In this document: in pieces, positions 28,032 through 37,675 of the stretch
Layout: every line of letters starts with the position of its first letter
How positions within the stretch are numbered: the first letter of the stretch is position 1
Assembly (NCBI GenBank): GCA_027076325.1
Contig: JALTJZ010000011.1
Span: forward strand, 124,001-188,000
Reading direction: 5' to 3'
Source: Chromatiales bacterium
GTDB lineage: Bacteria; Pseudomonadota; Gammaproteobacteria; UBA6429; Thiohalophilaceae
DNA: 64,000 nucleotides
Notes under the pieces: model-generated
Told to the model about the DNA's origin: nothing
What the model saw: only the letters and a program-made list of their open reading frames with translations
Databases searched by the model: none
Translations under genes and position numbers: made by a program

Positions 28032-29378
28032 CTAGAAACTGGATTGTAAGCGCATGCCAGAGATCACATAAGAATCTACTACATTAGTGCTGCGATGCTC
28101 TTCAAGTAAGGTGATATTAAATGTTAGCTGTAATTTTTCAGTTAGAACTAATTTATAATAGCTTTCAATTAATTTTTCAGCCTTATTACCTGTCTCGCGA
28201 CTTTCAGCATAACCAACACCAAAGATATCTTGTGGGTTAAAACCTAAGCCAGCATCAAACTGCATACCTGCGCTGTAATATTTATTTTTTTGGTTGTTTG
28301 AATTATTTGTAACGCCATATCGAGCAAACAAAGTCATACCTGGAGATACGCGCTGGTCAAAACTAAGACCTTGGGCTGTACTATTTCCGCCGGTGTTATC
28401 TTGTCTATACCAAACACGATAATTTCCTTCGCCAAGTTGAAATAGATTAGTTTTATAACCTGCTTCTGCTAACAAGAATAAGGAATCGGATAAGTTTTTT
28501 GCTTTGCTGCTGCTTTGTTGGTAACCAATTTTAAAATTAAACTTACTTTTAGGGTCGTAAGTTAGTGCCATACCTGCACCATTTTCACTTAAGCCTAATG
28601 CTGGATTATTAACTAAAGCATCACTAAGAAACTGAGATGTTTCATCATTAGCTGCGGCATTAGAGTCAAAATAATTGGTTAAGTCAACACGACCCATTAC
28701 GAAAGATAATTTTTGATCCCACAGTTCAGACATAACCCAAGCTTCACGCAGGCTTAAATCATTTTGGTTAACAAGGCGTGCAGAATAACCATTCATTAAG
28801 GTTAAACCGTCAATGTCATTATTAGGTGGCGTACCACTTAGACCAACAATATCTGCAAAAAATATGGTGTATTGCGCGAGTCCAGCACTAAAATATAAGT
28901 CTGTTGATGCGAGTTGATAAAACTTGCGATCAGCCTTTTTGTTCATACCTTTTGGTTGATTAACATTTTGTAAAATGATTGCCGCATCGACACCTAAGCG
29001 CACTTGGTTGCTGGCCGCATCTTCTAATGCTTCTCCAATTTTTTCATTGATTGTCTGACGACGGTAAACTCTTTCACGTTGGTAAGTGGTAACCGCTCGA
29101 CTATTTGGCACGGGGGTATCGTGCTCAAGACCATTTTCATCAATGTAAACTTGAATCTTTTTTACACGAGTTTCTGGGTCAGATAATACGGTTGAGCTTT
29201 CAAGGTCAATAATTCGAGTTTCAAGCTGTTTGATTTTTTTTAAAAGAACACTGGCGCTTTCGTCTGCAGTTTGAGCCGCAATAGGTAAGCTCATGCTAAA
29301 AAGCGTAGCACCAATTAAAATATAATCTCGAATATTATATTGTTTTGTCTCAAGTTGGGTTTTATGTTGATAAAACAC
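28032..29378 (-). CDS. OprB-like outer-membrane porin with N-terminal coiled coil
   Basis: A 448-residue outer-membrane protein, the first gene of the propeller/adaptor/pump operon. A signal sequence (about 18-36, ending IAAQ) is followed by a coiled coil (residues 41-60, SVLLKKIKQLETRIIDLESS), a common trimerisation element in porins. The remainder is a beta-barrel with many aromatic and Gly/Asn-rich turns; the C-terminal residue is Phe (LQSSF). It is not a TolC-type channel: the helical periplasmic barrel motifs are absent. In function it may supply or release solutes for the metal system. The assignment to the OprB group is by resemblance only. Confidence 0.72.
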   Translation of the reverse strand: MFYQHKTQLETKQYNIRDYILIGATLFSMSLPIAAQTADESASVLLKKIKQLETRIIDLESSTVLSDPETRVKKIQVYIDENGLEHDTPVPNSRAVTTYQRERVYRRQTINEKIGEALEDAASNQVRLGVDAAIILQNVNQPKGMNKKADRKFYQLASTDLYFSAGLAQYTIFFADIVGLSGTPPNNDIDGLTLMNGYSARLVNQNDLSLREAWVMSELWDQKLSFVMGRVDLTNYFDSNAAANDETSQFLSDALVNNPALGLSENGAGMALTYDPKSKFNFKIGYQQSSSKAKNLSDSLFLLAEAGYKTNLFQLGEGNYRVWYRQDNTGGNSTAQGLSFDQRVSPGMTLFARYGVTNNSNNQKNKYYSAGMQFDAGLGFNPQDIFGVGYAESRETGNKAEKLIESYYKLVLTEKLQLTFNITLLEEHRSTNVVDSYVISGMRLQSSF

Positions 29379-29921
29379 GTTTTCTTCTCCATATAATATA
29401 GCTAAAAAGTTAGTTTATATGTGAAAAAAGAGGGAGAGAAAAAGCGGCCAAACCAAATGAAAGAGTTTTAGAGTACAACGGCCTGCTATATAGCCCCACG
29501 CTATCTCACAGTATTTAGTTCTTAGGCCGGTATACGGACTCATAATGTATATGTATATATATCTTTGTATCGCCTTCCCATGAAAAACACAGTGGCTAGA
29601 AATAAATCCTGATACGAAGAAACATTATTTACCGTTGCGTGGGCAGTACTGGGATTGTAATAAATACTCACCAGTTTCCCGTTTAACAACAAGTTGCACC
29701 TGAAAACAGGCTGCATAATAATTAGGCAGCGCAAGATTGTCAATGTAACGTTAAACCTATAAATAGCGGGTAAATAGTTAGCCCCCCTGAAAAATATTTA
29801 ACGCCTTAAAAATAAAGAAAAAAGGGCCAAAAGAGTAAAGATAGTTTGCAAGAAAACAAGCGAATACGCTCAAAATCTTGCAAACTATGAAACCTAAATA
29901 GGCGATAAACTCGAATCCTTA
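29379..29921. other. Non-coding gap before the dead transposase
   Basis: 543 bases of AT-rich DNA upstream of the porin operon. It probably holds that operon's promoter, though I see no clear -35/-10 or operator (no CusR-type palindrome). At 29841-29852 ATAGTTTGCAAG and at 29877-29888 CTTGCAAACTAT form a perfect 12-base inverted repeat. It precedes the transposase relic and may be an element end or a target site. Confidence 0.4.
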
Positions 29922-30878
29922 TTGGAAGAAATACTCAGCGTTGTGATAGAAACGAAAACACTGAAACACCACGCGCTTAAACATGTCAACGTGGACACCA
30001 CGGTACAAGAAAAAGCCATCGCCTTTCCAACCGATGCGAGGCTATATAATAAAATGCGAGTCACGTTAGTGCGCGAAGCGCACAAACGCCACATCCCTTT
30101 ACGTCAAAGCTATAAAAAGGTCGGTCAAAAAGTATTCATCATGCAAGGGCGTTATGCCAGTGCCAAGCAAATGAAACGTGCGGCTAAACAAACCCGAAAA
30201 CTTAAAACCTATTTAGGTCGCCTAACACGCGATATTCAGCGTAAAGCCCCAACAATGGACGATGAATTAAAAATACTCATTGAACGCTCGATACGGCTAT
30301 TAAAGCAACAACGTCACGATAAAAATAAACTTTACAGTGTGCATGAACCCGATGTGCGCTGCATTGCAAAAGGTAAAATACACAAACCTTATGAGTTTGG
30401 CTCTAAGGCTTCGTTTGTTACCACCTCAAAAGATAATTGGGTGGTCTCAGCACAAAGTCTCGATAATCCTTATGATGGCCACACACTAGAAAATGCACTG
30501 GCACATGTTAATGCATTAACGGGGATCACCCCACAACATGCTTATTGCGATATGGGTTACCGAGGTCATGGAATAAAAGAGAATACACAGACACATTTGG
30601 TCGGGAAAATCCCCAAACGCGCCACTAAAGCACTGCGCAAGTGGATGAAACGGCGAGCGACTATCAAACCTATCATTGGCCATTTAAAATCAGACTATCG
30701 TTTAAACCGACATTACTTAAAAGGCAAAGCCGGCGATAGAGCCAATGTTGTATTAGCTGGCGCTGCGTACAATATGGACAAGCTATTGGCCCGGTTTTAT
30801 TGGTTTCGATATTTTAAAGCCCTATTAAGTGATTTAATGTTCACAATGATAATGAATTTGAAAATGTCGGCTGTTTGA
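29898..30878 (+). pseudogene. IS5-family transposase remnant, 5'-truncated and lacking the catalytic Glu
   Basis: The frame from 29898 to 30878 encodes the last two thirds of an IS5-type DDE transposase. First Asp is in VDTTVQEK, second in CDMGYRG. The family motif Y-x2-R-x3-E-x6-K here reads R-A-T-I-K-PIIGHL-K: a lysine (codon AAA) stands in place of the third catalytic residue. The first 100 or so residues, containing the usual helix-turn-helix, are absent; an in-frame stop lies just before 29898. So it is doubly inactivated. The common IS5 C-terminal part (GDRANVVLAGAAYNMDKL) is intact. No inverted ends of a full element were identified. Confidence 0.82.
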
Positions 30879-31027
30879 TTGGGTAATCTTCAGGGACGAC
30901 TAATTAGCGTCCAAAAGTCAAGAAATTATAGGATTGGCCGACTATAAATAAGGTGTAAATACGAGAAACAGGCTTAATGGCTGACGATACTGAAAAAAAT
31001 GAAGAAAGGAGCCATCAGGGTCAAGTC

Positions 31028-32356
31028 CTGACGGATCCCCACAAAATTTCTCATCATTCACTATTATTAACAAATTTCCTAAGCGTGTCATTTATTTCTC
31101 TACGCGTTAATAAATCTATGCAGGAAAAAAGGATCTGCCAACCTAAATAAATATTCGATAAAACATCGCGATGTTTAATGGTGTTGGCTTGAAACGGATA
31201 ATGCCGTTTATTTTCTTTCGCACACTGACCAATAAACCATAATCCAATACTTGCAATATAAATGATGAGTAATAAAATATTTAACCGTTCGATATTTCGT
31301 GTGCCCGTATCATTAAAACTAAACCCCACTCGTTGATTTTTTGTGTCACGAAAACTATTTTCTATTTGTGTTCGTTTACCATAAAGTTTAATAATAATGT
31401 TTGCAGGACTGTTCATCGATGATGCAATCAACCAGGGTTCTCTCCCTCGCTTAGCACATTTTATACTGGTGGATTGTCGGCACGTCTTACCCAGCAAGGT
31501 TTTCTTTTTACGTCCTTTCGGTTCTTTTTTATAAATATAAAAATAACACGTTAAGGGATTCGATCTTGCTAATAGCACTTGTCCAAGTTGCTTCGATTTA
31601 CCCGTTGCTTTGGCATGAAGTGTCGTAATTCGTTGCCAGCAGGTTGTATTTAAAGCTTGATAGAGCGTGTTATGTCGCACACGGCCTATCCAATGCCAGT
31701 GATGTGCTTCCACTTGATTGAACCAACTATTTCGAAAACCGGCATCGGTTATTATTGTTGGTTGACAATCGGGCGGCAAAATAATTTTAAGCGTGTTTAA
31801 AAAAGCTTTATGAACTTTAACATTCGCGTTTTTAGAATCAGGGTGACATTCTTCGTATAAAGTGATGGCTCGACCTTTAGTGGCAATAGAGGCGCGAAGA
31901 AAATAATAATAACTGCCTTCGGCAAGCGGTGACCAATCAACAATGATGTGCGGTGTTTTTTGTTTACCGATTAATTTTCTTGAAAGTTGTTTGTATATTT
32001 CGATTCGCTCTTCTTGTAGATGTTGGTTGCCTAAAAGACGATCCACTTTTTTAATTTTATGTTTTATTGCTGTGGAAGAAGGAAGTCGTCTGCCTAATCC
32101 CGTTAATGTGACGTATTGCGTTTGCATGGCTGTTTCGACAATATCAAATAAGCTGGCTAATCTTTTTTTATGGATTGAGGCGGTTTTTTGAAGCTGTTTA
32201 TGTAATAATTTTACAACATGCATGGTGTCTTCCTTTGTGGCTTTTTTATGGTTTGGTTGCTTTAAATAAGATCACAATTCACCATGCATGTTCAACTTAA
32301 TTTGCTATCTTTTTGTTTTTGTTGCTTTATTTTGAAATTTTTGTGATGTAGCTAAC
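31028..32356 (-). mobile_element. IS10-like insertion sequence (IS4 family)
   Basis: A full transposase gene is bounded at the plus-strand left by CTGACGGATCCCC (31028-31040), very close to the IS10 end CTGAGAGATCCCC, including an internal GATC. The other end is not clear. A partial counterpart, GAAATTTTTGTGATG, begins at 32334, matching only the inner part of the end. No 9-base target duplication could be found on either side. Either the outer end is diverged or an IS/deletion event removed it. Confidence 0.6.
31054..32223 (-). CDS. IS4-family (IS10-like) transposase
   Basis: A 389-residue DDE transposase. Catalytic Asp is in IIVDWSPL and IITDAGF. The IS4 signature Y-x2-R-x3-E-x6-K is intact: Y-GK-R-TQI-E-NSFRDT-K. 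N-terminal LTLTGLGRRLP and KVDRLLGNQHL match the IS10 transposase closely, so this is an IS10-type element. It seems functional: no frameshift and all three catalytic residues are present. The gene is transcribed against argS. Confidence 0.93.
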   Translation of the reverse strand: MHVVKLLHKQLQKTASIHKKRLASLFDIVETAMQTQYVTLTGLGRRLPSSTAIKHKIKKVDRLLGNQHLQEERIEIYKQLSRKLIGKQKTPHIIVDWSPLAEGSYYYFLRASIATKGRAITLYEECHPDSKNANVKVHKAFLNTLKIILPPDCQPTIITDAGFRNSWFNQVEAHHWHWIGRVRHNTLYQALNTTCWQRITTLHAKATGKSKQLGQVLLARSNPLTCYFYIYKKEPKGRKKKTLLGKTCRQSTSIKCAKRGREPWLIASSMNSPANIIIKLYGKRTQIENSFRDTKNQRVGFSFNDTGTRNIERLNILLLIIYIASIGLWFIGQCAKENKRHYPFQANTIKHRDVLSNIYLGWQILFSCIDLLTRREINDTLRKFVNNSE

Positions 32357-32530
32357 CTTTTGTAATCACAGCCTTGCTGTATCTGGACTGAAAATGTCTT
32401 TTAGCCCTGCCCAACAAAAGAATAATCAAGGGGGGAGATGCATGGGCGAAACACACTGTTAGTCCGCCCGCAGTAAGGCTATAATGCACACCTTAATCAA
32501 CTACCTGACTCCTTATAATATATCCCGTAT

Positions 32531-34285
32531 ATGAAAACCGAAATCAGCCAATTATTGCAACAAGCCGTTGAACATTTACAGGCACAGGGTACCTTACCTG
32601 CCGATTTAGCGCTTAATATCCGCCTGGAAAATACTCGCGACCCGGCGCACGGCGATTTGGCCTGTAATCTGGCGATGATGTTAGCCAAGCCCGCTAAAGC
32701 CAAACCCCGTGATATTGCCGAAGCGATTGTTGCGGCCTTGCCAACGTCCGACTTAGTCAACAAAGTTGAAATAGCCGGCCCCGGGTTTATTAATTTTTAT
32801 TTAAACGCCAGCGTCACCGCGTCTGTCGTTAAACAAATTTTAGAGGCAGGCGAGACTTACGGCCAGTGCACGCAAGGCGATGGTAAAAAAGTACAGATCG
32901 AATTTGTATCAGCCAACCCGACCGGCCCACTGCATGTCGGCCATGGCCGCGGTGCAGCTTACGGCGCCACCTTGTCCAATCTTTTATCTACCGTAGGTTA
33001 TCAGGTACACCGTGAATATTATGTCAACGATGCCGGTCGACAAATGGATATTCTCTGCGCCAGTGTCTGGTTACGTTATTTAGAACTGTGTGGCGAAGAA
33101 TTTGAGTTTCCTGCCAACGGCTATAAAGGCGATTACATCTGGGATATTGCCGCCACCTTGCACCGCGAAAACGGCGACAAGTTCAGGCACAGTTGGCCCA
33201 TAGCCGAAAAACTCCCTAAAGACGAGCCGCAAGGCGGCGATAAAGAAGAATACATTGATGCGATTATTGATCATGCCAAAATACTACTGACCAATGATTA
33301 CCGTTTTATTTTTGACCTCAGCCTAAATTATATTCTTGCTGATATTAAAGATGACCTTGAACACTTTGACGTTGAATTTGACGAATGGTTTTCTGAACGC
33401 AGCCTGATGGACAGTGAGTCTATCCAAACCGCACTGGCTCTTTTAGAAAAAAATGATCATGTGTATGAAAAAGGCGGCGCAAAATGGTTTCGCTCTACCC
33501 ACTTCGGTGACGAAAAAGATCGTGTAGTGGTACGCGACAATGGCCAGACCACCTACTTTGCCTCCGATATTGCTTATCACTTAAATAAATTCGAACGTGG
33601 CTTTGAAACCGTTATTGATATCTGGGGCGCCGATCACCACGGCTATGTACCACGAGTAAAAGCTGGCATTACGGCAATGGAACAGGATGCGAACAAATTA
33701 AAGGTCTTGCTGGTTCAGTTTGCAGTACTGTATCGCGGTGGTGAAAAAGTGCCCATGTCAACCCGTTCCGGGCAGTTCGTTACCTTGCGTGAATTGCGCA
33801 AGGAAGTGGGTAGTGATGCCGCACGTTTCTTTTATGTGATGCGCAAATGTGAACAGCACCTGGATTTTGATCTTGACCTGGCCAAATCACAAAGTAACGA
33901 CAACCCGGTTTACTATATTCAATACGCCCATGCGCGTGTTTGTAGCGTGTTCCGGCAGCTCGAAGAAAAGAAACTGCAATATGATGAAACGGCCGGGATT
34001 AAAAATATAAGCCGGTTAGCTGAACCCCATGAGCAATCGCTGATAACCAAACTAGGGCGCTATACCGAAATGATTCAGAGCGCCGCTAAACAATATGAGC
34101 CTCATCAAATTGCCTACTACCTGCGGGAACTGGCAAATGCATTCCACAGCTATTATAACGCCCATCAATTTATTGTGGATGATGAAAATATCCGTCAGGC
34201 TCGCTTTGCCTTAATTAGTGCGACCCGTCAGGTTATTGCCAACGGCCTAAAAATCCTGGGCGTGTCGGCACCGGATAAAATGTAA
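32531..34285 (+). CDS. argS: Arginyl-tRNA synthetase
   Basis: A 584-residue class I synthetase. The N-terminal Add-1 domain is followed by the HIGH-type motif HVGH (about residues 135-138, in [15 protein letters not shown]). KVPMSTRSG near residue 406 takes the place of KMSKS, as is usual for ArgRS. The C-terminal anticodon-binding domain ends with [13 protein letters not shown]. Length and motifs match. TATAAT at 32480-32485 can serve as the -10 box. It starts a three-gene unit with the SPOR protein and the protease. Confidence 0.97.
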   Translation: MKTEISQLLQQAVEHLQAQGTLPADLALNIRLENTRDPAHGDLACNLAMMLAKPAKAKPRDIAEAIVAALPTSDLVNKVEIAGPGFINFYLNASVTASVVKQILEAGETYGQCTQGDGKKVQIEFVSANPTGPLHVGHGRGAAYGATLSNLLSTVGYQVHREYYVNDAGRQMDILCASVWLRYLELCGEEFEFPANGYKGDYIWDIAATLHRENGDKFRHSWPIAEKLPKDEPQGGDKEEYIDAIIDHAKILLTNDYRFIFDLSLNYILADIKDDLEHFDVEFDEWFSERSLMDSESIQTALALLEKNDHVYEKGGAKWFRSTHFGDEKDRVVVRDNGQTTYFASDIAYHLNKFERGFETVIDIWGADHHGYVPRVKAGITAMEQDANKLKVLLVQFAVLYRGGEKVPMSTRSGQFVTLRELRKEVGSDAARFFYVMRKCEQHLDFDLDLAKSQSNDNPVYYIQYAHARVCSVFRQLEEKKLQYDETAGIKNISRLAEPHEQSLITKLGRYTEMIQSAAKQYEPHQIAYYLRELANAFHSYYNAHQFIVDDENIRQARFALISATRQVIANGLKILGVSAPDKM

Positions 34286-34337
34286 CGCTTATATAATTTA
34301 TCTCATTTAACTTTTAATTTAATGTTACTCTAATACT

Positions 34338-34934
34338 ATGTCACGTGATTACGCTAAAACCCCCCGCCCAAAACACCCGAACAGCATCCCCGGTTGGGCC
34401 TGGCTGCTTGCCGGTTTAGCGATTGGTTTGTTTGTTGCGCTACTGGTTTATATTAACGACTTTACTGCCAGCAGTAACAAGTCGGCGGTGAAGGATGCCT
34501 TTAGTGAAATTGTTAACACCACAACCGACAATGTTAAACAATTAAAGAAACAGTCAACCACTATCACAGAGCAAAGTGATTCAAAAAGTACTAAACCCCG
34601 TTTTGATTTTTATACGATTTTACCGGAACTTGAAGTGACCGTTCCTGATGAAGAGCTACAACAAAAATCAATAACAACCGATAAACAGCAACCCATTGCA
34701 CCACTGATGCTGCAAGCCGGTTCATTCCGAAAGTTCACTGCTGCCGACAAACTAAAAGCAACCCTGGCATTACAAGGCATTAGTGCGCGGATCCAGACCA
34801 TTACCAAAACCAATGGTGACAAATGGCACCGTGTTCAGGTTGGCCCCATTCATGATCTTAATATTTTAAACTCAACACGCCATCGTCTGCGTAAAATGGG
34901 TATAGCCAGCATTGTTGTTAAACAAAAAACCTAG
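34338..34934 (+). CDS. SPOR-domain cell-division protein (FtsN-like)
   Basis: A 198-residue inner-membrane protein. A short basic cytoplasmic part (SRDYAKTPRPKHPNS) is followed by one membrane helix (residues 21-40, WLLAGLAIGLFVALLVYI), a polar linker and a SPOR domain at about residues 123-196 (LQAGSFRKFTAADKLKATLALQG, WHRVQVGPI). SPOR domains bind denuded glycan at the division septum. In related genomes a gene of this kind stands between argS and hslV, which fits. Here hslVU do not follow. Confidence 0.87.
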   Translation: MSRDYAKTPRPKHPNSIPGWAWLLAGLAIGLFVALLVYINDFTASSNKSAVKDAFSEIVNTTTDNVKQLKKQSTTITEQSDSKSTKPRFDFYTILPELEVTVPDEELQQKSITTDKQQPIAPLMLQAGSFRKFTAADKLKATLALQGISARIQTITKTNGDKWHRVQVGPIHDLNILNSTRHRLRKMGIASIVVKQKT

Positions 34935-34937
34935 AAT

Positions 34938-35618
34938 ATGCTTTACGCTATTGCCCTCGTTTTTATTATTATCCTTTTGTATAGCTCGCAATGGTGGGTT
35001 AAATACACTCTAAACCGTTACGCCACAACGCTTGACCACCTCCAGGGAACAGGTGGCGAACTAGCGCGGCACCTGCTTGACCGTTTCGAAATGCAGGATG
35101 TTAAAGTTGAAATAGATGACCGAGGCGACCACTATGACCCGGTCGAAAGAGCAGTCCGGCTCAGTACGAATAATTTCAACAATAAATCACTCACTGCCAT
35201 TGCCGTTGCTGCTCACGAAGTTGGCCATGCGATTCAACACCACCGCAAAGAGCCGCTACTTGCATTACGAACCAAACTGGTCAAAGTAGCAATGGTAAGT
35301 GAAAAACTAGGATCGCTGGCTTTTATACTAATGCCTATCGTTGTTGGTGTTACCCGTGTACCACAGTTAAGTTTTATATTAATCGGCGTTGTTATCTTGA
35401 GCATGTTCGTTGCTGTTATTGTGCACTTTGTTACCTTGCCCGTGGAGTGGGATGCCAGCTTTGGCAAGGCGCTGCCGATACTTGAAGAAGGCTATGTACA
35501 AACAGATGAGCTGGTTGTGGTTAGAAAAGTGCTGCGTGCTGCGGCGCTTACTTATGTTGCCGCATCTTTAGCAGGGGTGTTGAATTTATGGCGCTGGTTA
35601 GCCTTGCTTCGACGCTAA
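34938..35618 (+). CDS. YugP-like membrane zinc metallopeptidase
   Basis: A 226-residue protease of the YugP/peptidase family DUF2 type. A membrane helix (1-22) precedes the catalytic motif HEVGH at residues 93-97 (AAHEVGHAIQH), with Glu94 as base. Two further hydrophobic helices at about 120-165 and the C-terminal YVAASLAGVLNLW helix follow. The glutamate of the third metal ligand cannot be assigned with certainty. It starts three bases after the SPOR gene's stop, so it is part of that unit. The likely role is proteolysis at the membrane; a substrate is unknown. Confidence 0.86.
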   Translation: MLYAIALVFIIILLYSSQWWVKYTLNRYATTLDHLQGTGGELARHLLDRFEMQDVKVEIDDRGDHYDPVERAVRLSTNNFNNKSLTAIAVAAHEVGHAIQHHRKEPLLALRTKLVKVAMVSEKLGSLAFILMPIVVGVTRVPQLSFILIGVVILSMFVAVIVHFVTLPVEWDASFGKALPILEEGYVQTDELVVVRKVLRAAALTYVAASLAGVLNLWRWLALLRR

Positions 35619-35635
35619 ACTAAGGATAAATTGTA

Positions 35636-35799
35636 ATTGGGGCTCGGAGTCTGAGGTATCCCCACAAAAAAGCGATCAAAAACAATCGCTTAAAAATACA
35701 GGCATTAATACTGGCATAAAACGCGGTCATTGCGAAAGAACAACGTGAGGGCGGCAATCTTAAGTTGATAACCTTTAATGATAAGATTGCCGCGCCAAC
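35636..35799 (+). repeat. Dispersed intergenic repeat, copy A
   Basis: About 160 bases closely related to 43298-43469 in the same orientation. Shared blocks include GGTATCCCCAC, AATCAAAAACAATCGCTTAAAAA-type, AACGCGGTCATTGCGAA, AACAACGTGAGGGCG and AACCTTTAATGATAAG. In this copy GCGGCAATCTTA (35751-35762) and TAAGATTGCCGC (35782-35793) form a perfect 12-base inverted repeat around 19 bases. No reading frame lies inside. It may be a MITE or a REP-type element, or encode a small RNA. Confidence 0.65.
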
Positions 35800-35846
35800 C
35801 CTTACAGTGCAAACCGGAAAGGGTTACCCTGACTGCAAACATTTAA

Positions 35847-36287
35847 CTATTTCGGTGCAATCGATTGAAGTTTTTCCTTATCCAGATAAGAATCAAGCCC
35901 ACCCATAAACTGAACTACATTTTTATCTGACATAATCCCCTGCATGGCAACTTTACCCAGAATTGCAAAGCTTGTTTGAATCGCCAGTTTATTTTCATAA
36001 CGAATTGCTTTTTCTGCTTCATCTTTACAGCGGTTTGTTAATAAATCCATAAATAAATTAGCCGTATCTTTATTTAATTTTTTACCAACATTAAGAGGGA
36101 TATTGCTTAAGTTTTTAACAGTTGGGTGGGATGACATTGCACCATAGACCCACTTGATTAATTTATTTTTATCATCACTTGTGGTTTTTTCAACTAAACA
36201 AATAGACAGTTTATCCGTAAAGGGGCCTGCAAAACCGGTTGAACAGGTTAAAAACAGTAATGAGATGATGCTCAATTTTATTTTCAT
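35847..36287 (-). CDS. Exported protein of unknown function (146 aa)
   Basis: A short secreted protein. Residues 1-20 form a signal peptide (LLFLTCSTGFA). The mature part is mostly helical, with two Cys (LSICLVEK and NRCKDEAEK) that could pair. The pattern TDKLSICLVEKTTSDDKNKL occurs in uncharacterised proteobacterial proteins, but I cannot name the family. Its neighbours are a repeat on one side and a DUF4124-like gene on the other, in the same direction. Confidence 0.62.
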   Translation of the reverse strand: MKIKLSIISLLFLTCSTGFAGPFTDKLSICLVEKTTSDDKNKLIKWVYGAMSSHPTVKNLSNIPLNVGKKLNKDTANLFMDLLTNRCKDEAEKAIRYENKLAIQTSFAILGKVAMQGIMSDKNVVQFMGGLDSYLDKEKLQSIAPK

Positions 36288-36368
36288 AATTTTTCCTTAT
36301 TGTGAACGCTAATGTTACACGAATGTAATGAGCCAGAGTTTTCCCTACCCCAAACACCCCCGCTAAAA

Positions 36369-36848
36369 TCAATTACGACACCAGTAACTTACTTGCCGCT
36401 GAGCACCATCTGCTGCTTTTTTGCGCTCATCATCTGACATAATATGTCGTTTGCCATTTTTATCCTTCCTGTAAACAAAATGTGAATTCTGTATGCCGCT
36501 TAACTCTTTTTTTGCTCTTTCACAATTTTTCCTAATTTTATTCTGATGCTGCTGCAGCTTTTTACGTTTTTGTTCTTTATCTTCCCGCTCCCGCTTTGAT
36601 ACCTCAAGAAATTCTTTTTCTCTTTTTGCTCTTTCTTCTTTTAGCTGCTTTCTGGTTTTTTTTGTACCGTCTTCATTCAGCTCGACTTTTTTTTCCGAAC
36701 GTTTGATACTCACTGACTTCTCGCCACAAGGTACAGAGGTAAAATTAATAACGCCCTCTTTATCTTTACATTTATATATTTTTGCCTGTACAGCGTTTAT
36801 GGCTACAAAACTGAACAGCAAATATATGATTAGTAAAAAAGTTTTCAT
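36369..36848 (-). CDS. DUF4124-type exported protein
   Basis: A 159-residue secreted protein. The signal peptide (1-22, FVAINAVQA) is followed by KIYKCKDKEGVINFTSVPCGEK, the characteristic DUF4124 fold (K-YKC-D-G---F-S-P-C) with a disulfide pair. Then comes a long Lys/Glu/Arg-rich coiled coil (residues 60-105). The C-terminal part has two more Cys. The role of DUF4124 is unknown. It is followed by the smaller exported protein gene after 80 bases. Confidence 0.72.
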   Translation of the reverse strand: MKTFLLIIYLLFSFVAINAVQAKIYKCKDKEGVINFTSVPCGEKSVSIKRSEKKVELNEDGTKKTRKQLKEERAKREKEFLEVSKREREDKEQKRKKLQQHQNKIRKNCERAKKELSGIQNSHFVYRKDKNGKRHIMSDDERKKAADGAQRQVSYWCRN

Positions 36849-36874
36849 CGTGTTTAAGTAATTTATTTTTATAC

Positions 36875-37675
36875 CTAGCGTTCAGCATGTAGCCGTTGAG
36901 TTGATAAGCGCTGGCGTTCATCAAACAAATGCCGCGCACCCAGCCATACAGCTATAAGTGTAGCAAAACCAGAAGCGGCTGTTATCATAAACATGATTAG
37001 AATTTGATACTTAACCGCTTCGGCAGGGGGTGTGCCGCCCAAAATCTGACCACTCATCATTCCCGGTAATGTTACCAGTCCGGCTGCCGCCATTGCATTG
37101 ACAATCGGGAACAACCCTATCCGTATACTTTGCCTTGCAATGTCACTGATCGATTGCCGCCATGTTTGCCCAAGCGCCAGTCGTGCTTCAATTACCATGC
37201 GCTGTTGCCAGGTAGTTTTAGTCAGGCTTTCCAGCGACAATGCCGCTGCCGTCATAGTATTGCCAATAATCATACCCATCAATGGAATAGCATATTGTGG
37301 TGTATACCAGGGTGTATTATCTACAACCAGTGTTAAAACAAAAACACCAACAGCAAAGGACGAAACAAAAACAGATATTGTGCCAACACCATAACCCCAT
37401 ACACCTTTAAAACGCCGTGTTTGCCGCGCCATAATTTCACGCCCGGCCACCAGTAGCATCACCAGCCACATTAGCCCAATCCAGATAAAATCTTCCTGTG
37501 CAAACAACCACTTTAAAATAAGGCCAACCAGTAAAAGCTGCACAACGGTTCGAATAGCAGCAACCAGAATAGTCTGTGTCATTTTAAGCTGCATAAAATA
37601 AGACAACAGCGCTATTAATAACACCAGCGCAGCAGCAAGGCTTAAATCAACCACACTTAAACTAACAACATTCAT
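36875..37675 (-). CDS. fetB: Iron export ABC transporter permease FetB
   Basis: A 266-residue permease of the FetB (YbbM, UPF0014) family, with about six or seven membrane helices. Visible marks are QLLLVGLILKWLF, MARQTRRFKGVWGYG, MGMIIGNTMTAAALSLESL and TLPGMMSGQILGGTPPAEAVKYQI, the last being the typical family signature. With FetA it forms an ABC exporter that lowers cytoplasmic iron and aids peroxide resistance in E. coli. The start overlaps the end of fetA by four bases. Confidence 0.92.
   Translation of the reverse strand: MNVVSLSVVDLSLAAALVLLIALLSYFMQLKMTQTILVAAIRTVVQLLLVGLILKWLFAQEDFIWIGLMWLVMLLVAGREIMARQTRRFKGVWGYGVGTISVFVSSFAVGVFVLTLVVDNTPWYTPQYAIPLMGMIIGNTMTAAALSLESLTKTTWQQRMVIEARLALGQTWRQSISDIARQSIRIGLFPIVNAMAAAGLVTLPGMMSGQILGGTPPAEAVKYQILIMFMITAASGFATLIAVWLGARHLFDERQRLSTQRLHAER

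Noticed and set aside
29540-29743. Short open frame in the gap before the transposase relic
   Set aside because: No Shine-Dalgarno, no domain and no coding composition; probably random.
31019-32360. Nine-base target duplication around the IS10-like element
   Set aside because: The bases before the left end (GGTCAAGTC) do not recur at the other side; none could be confirmed.
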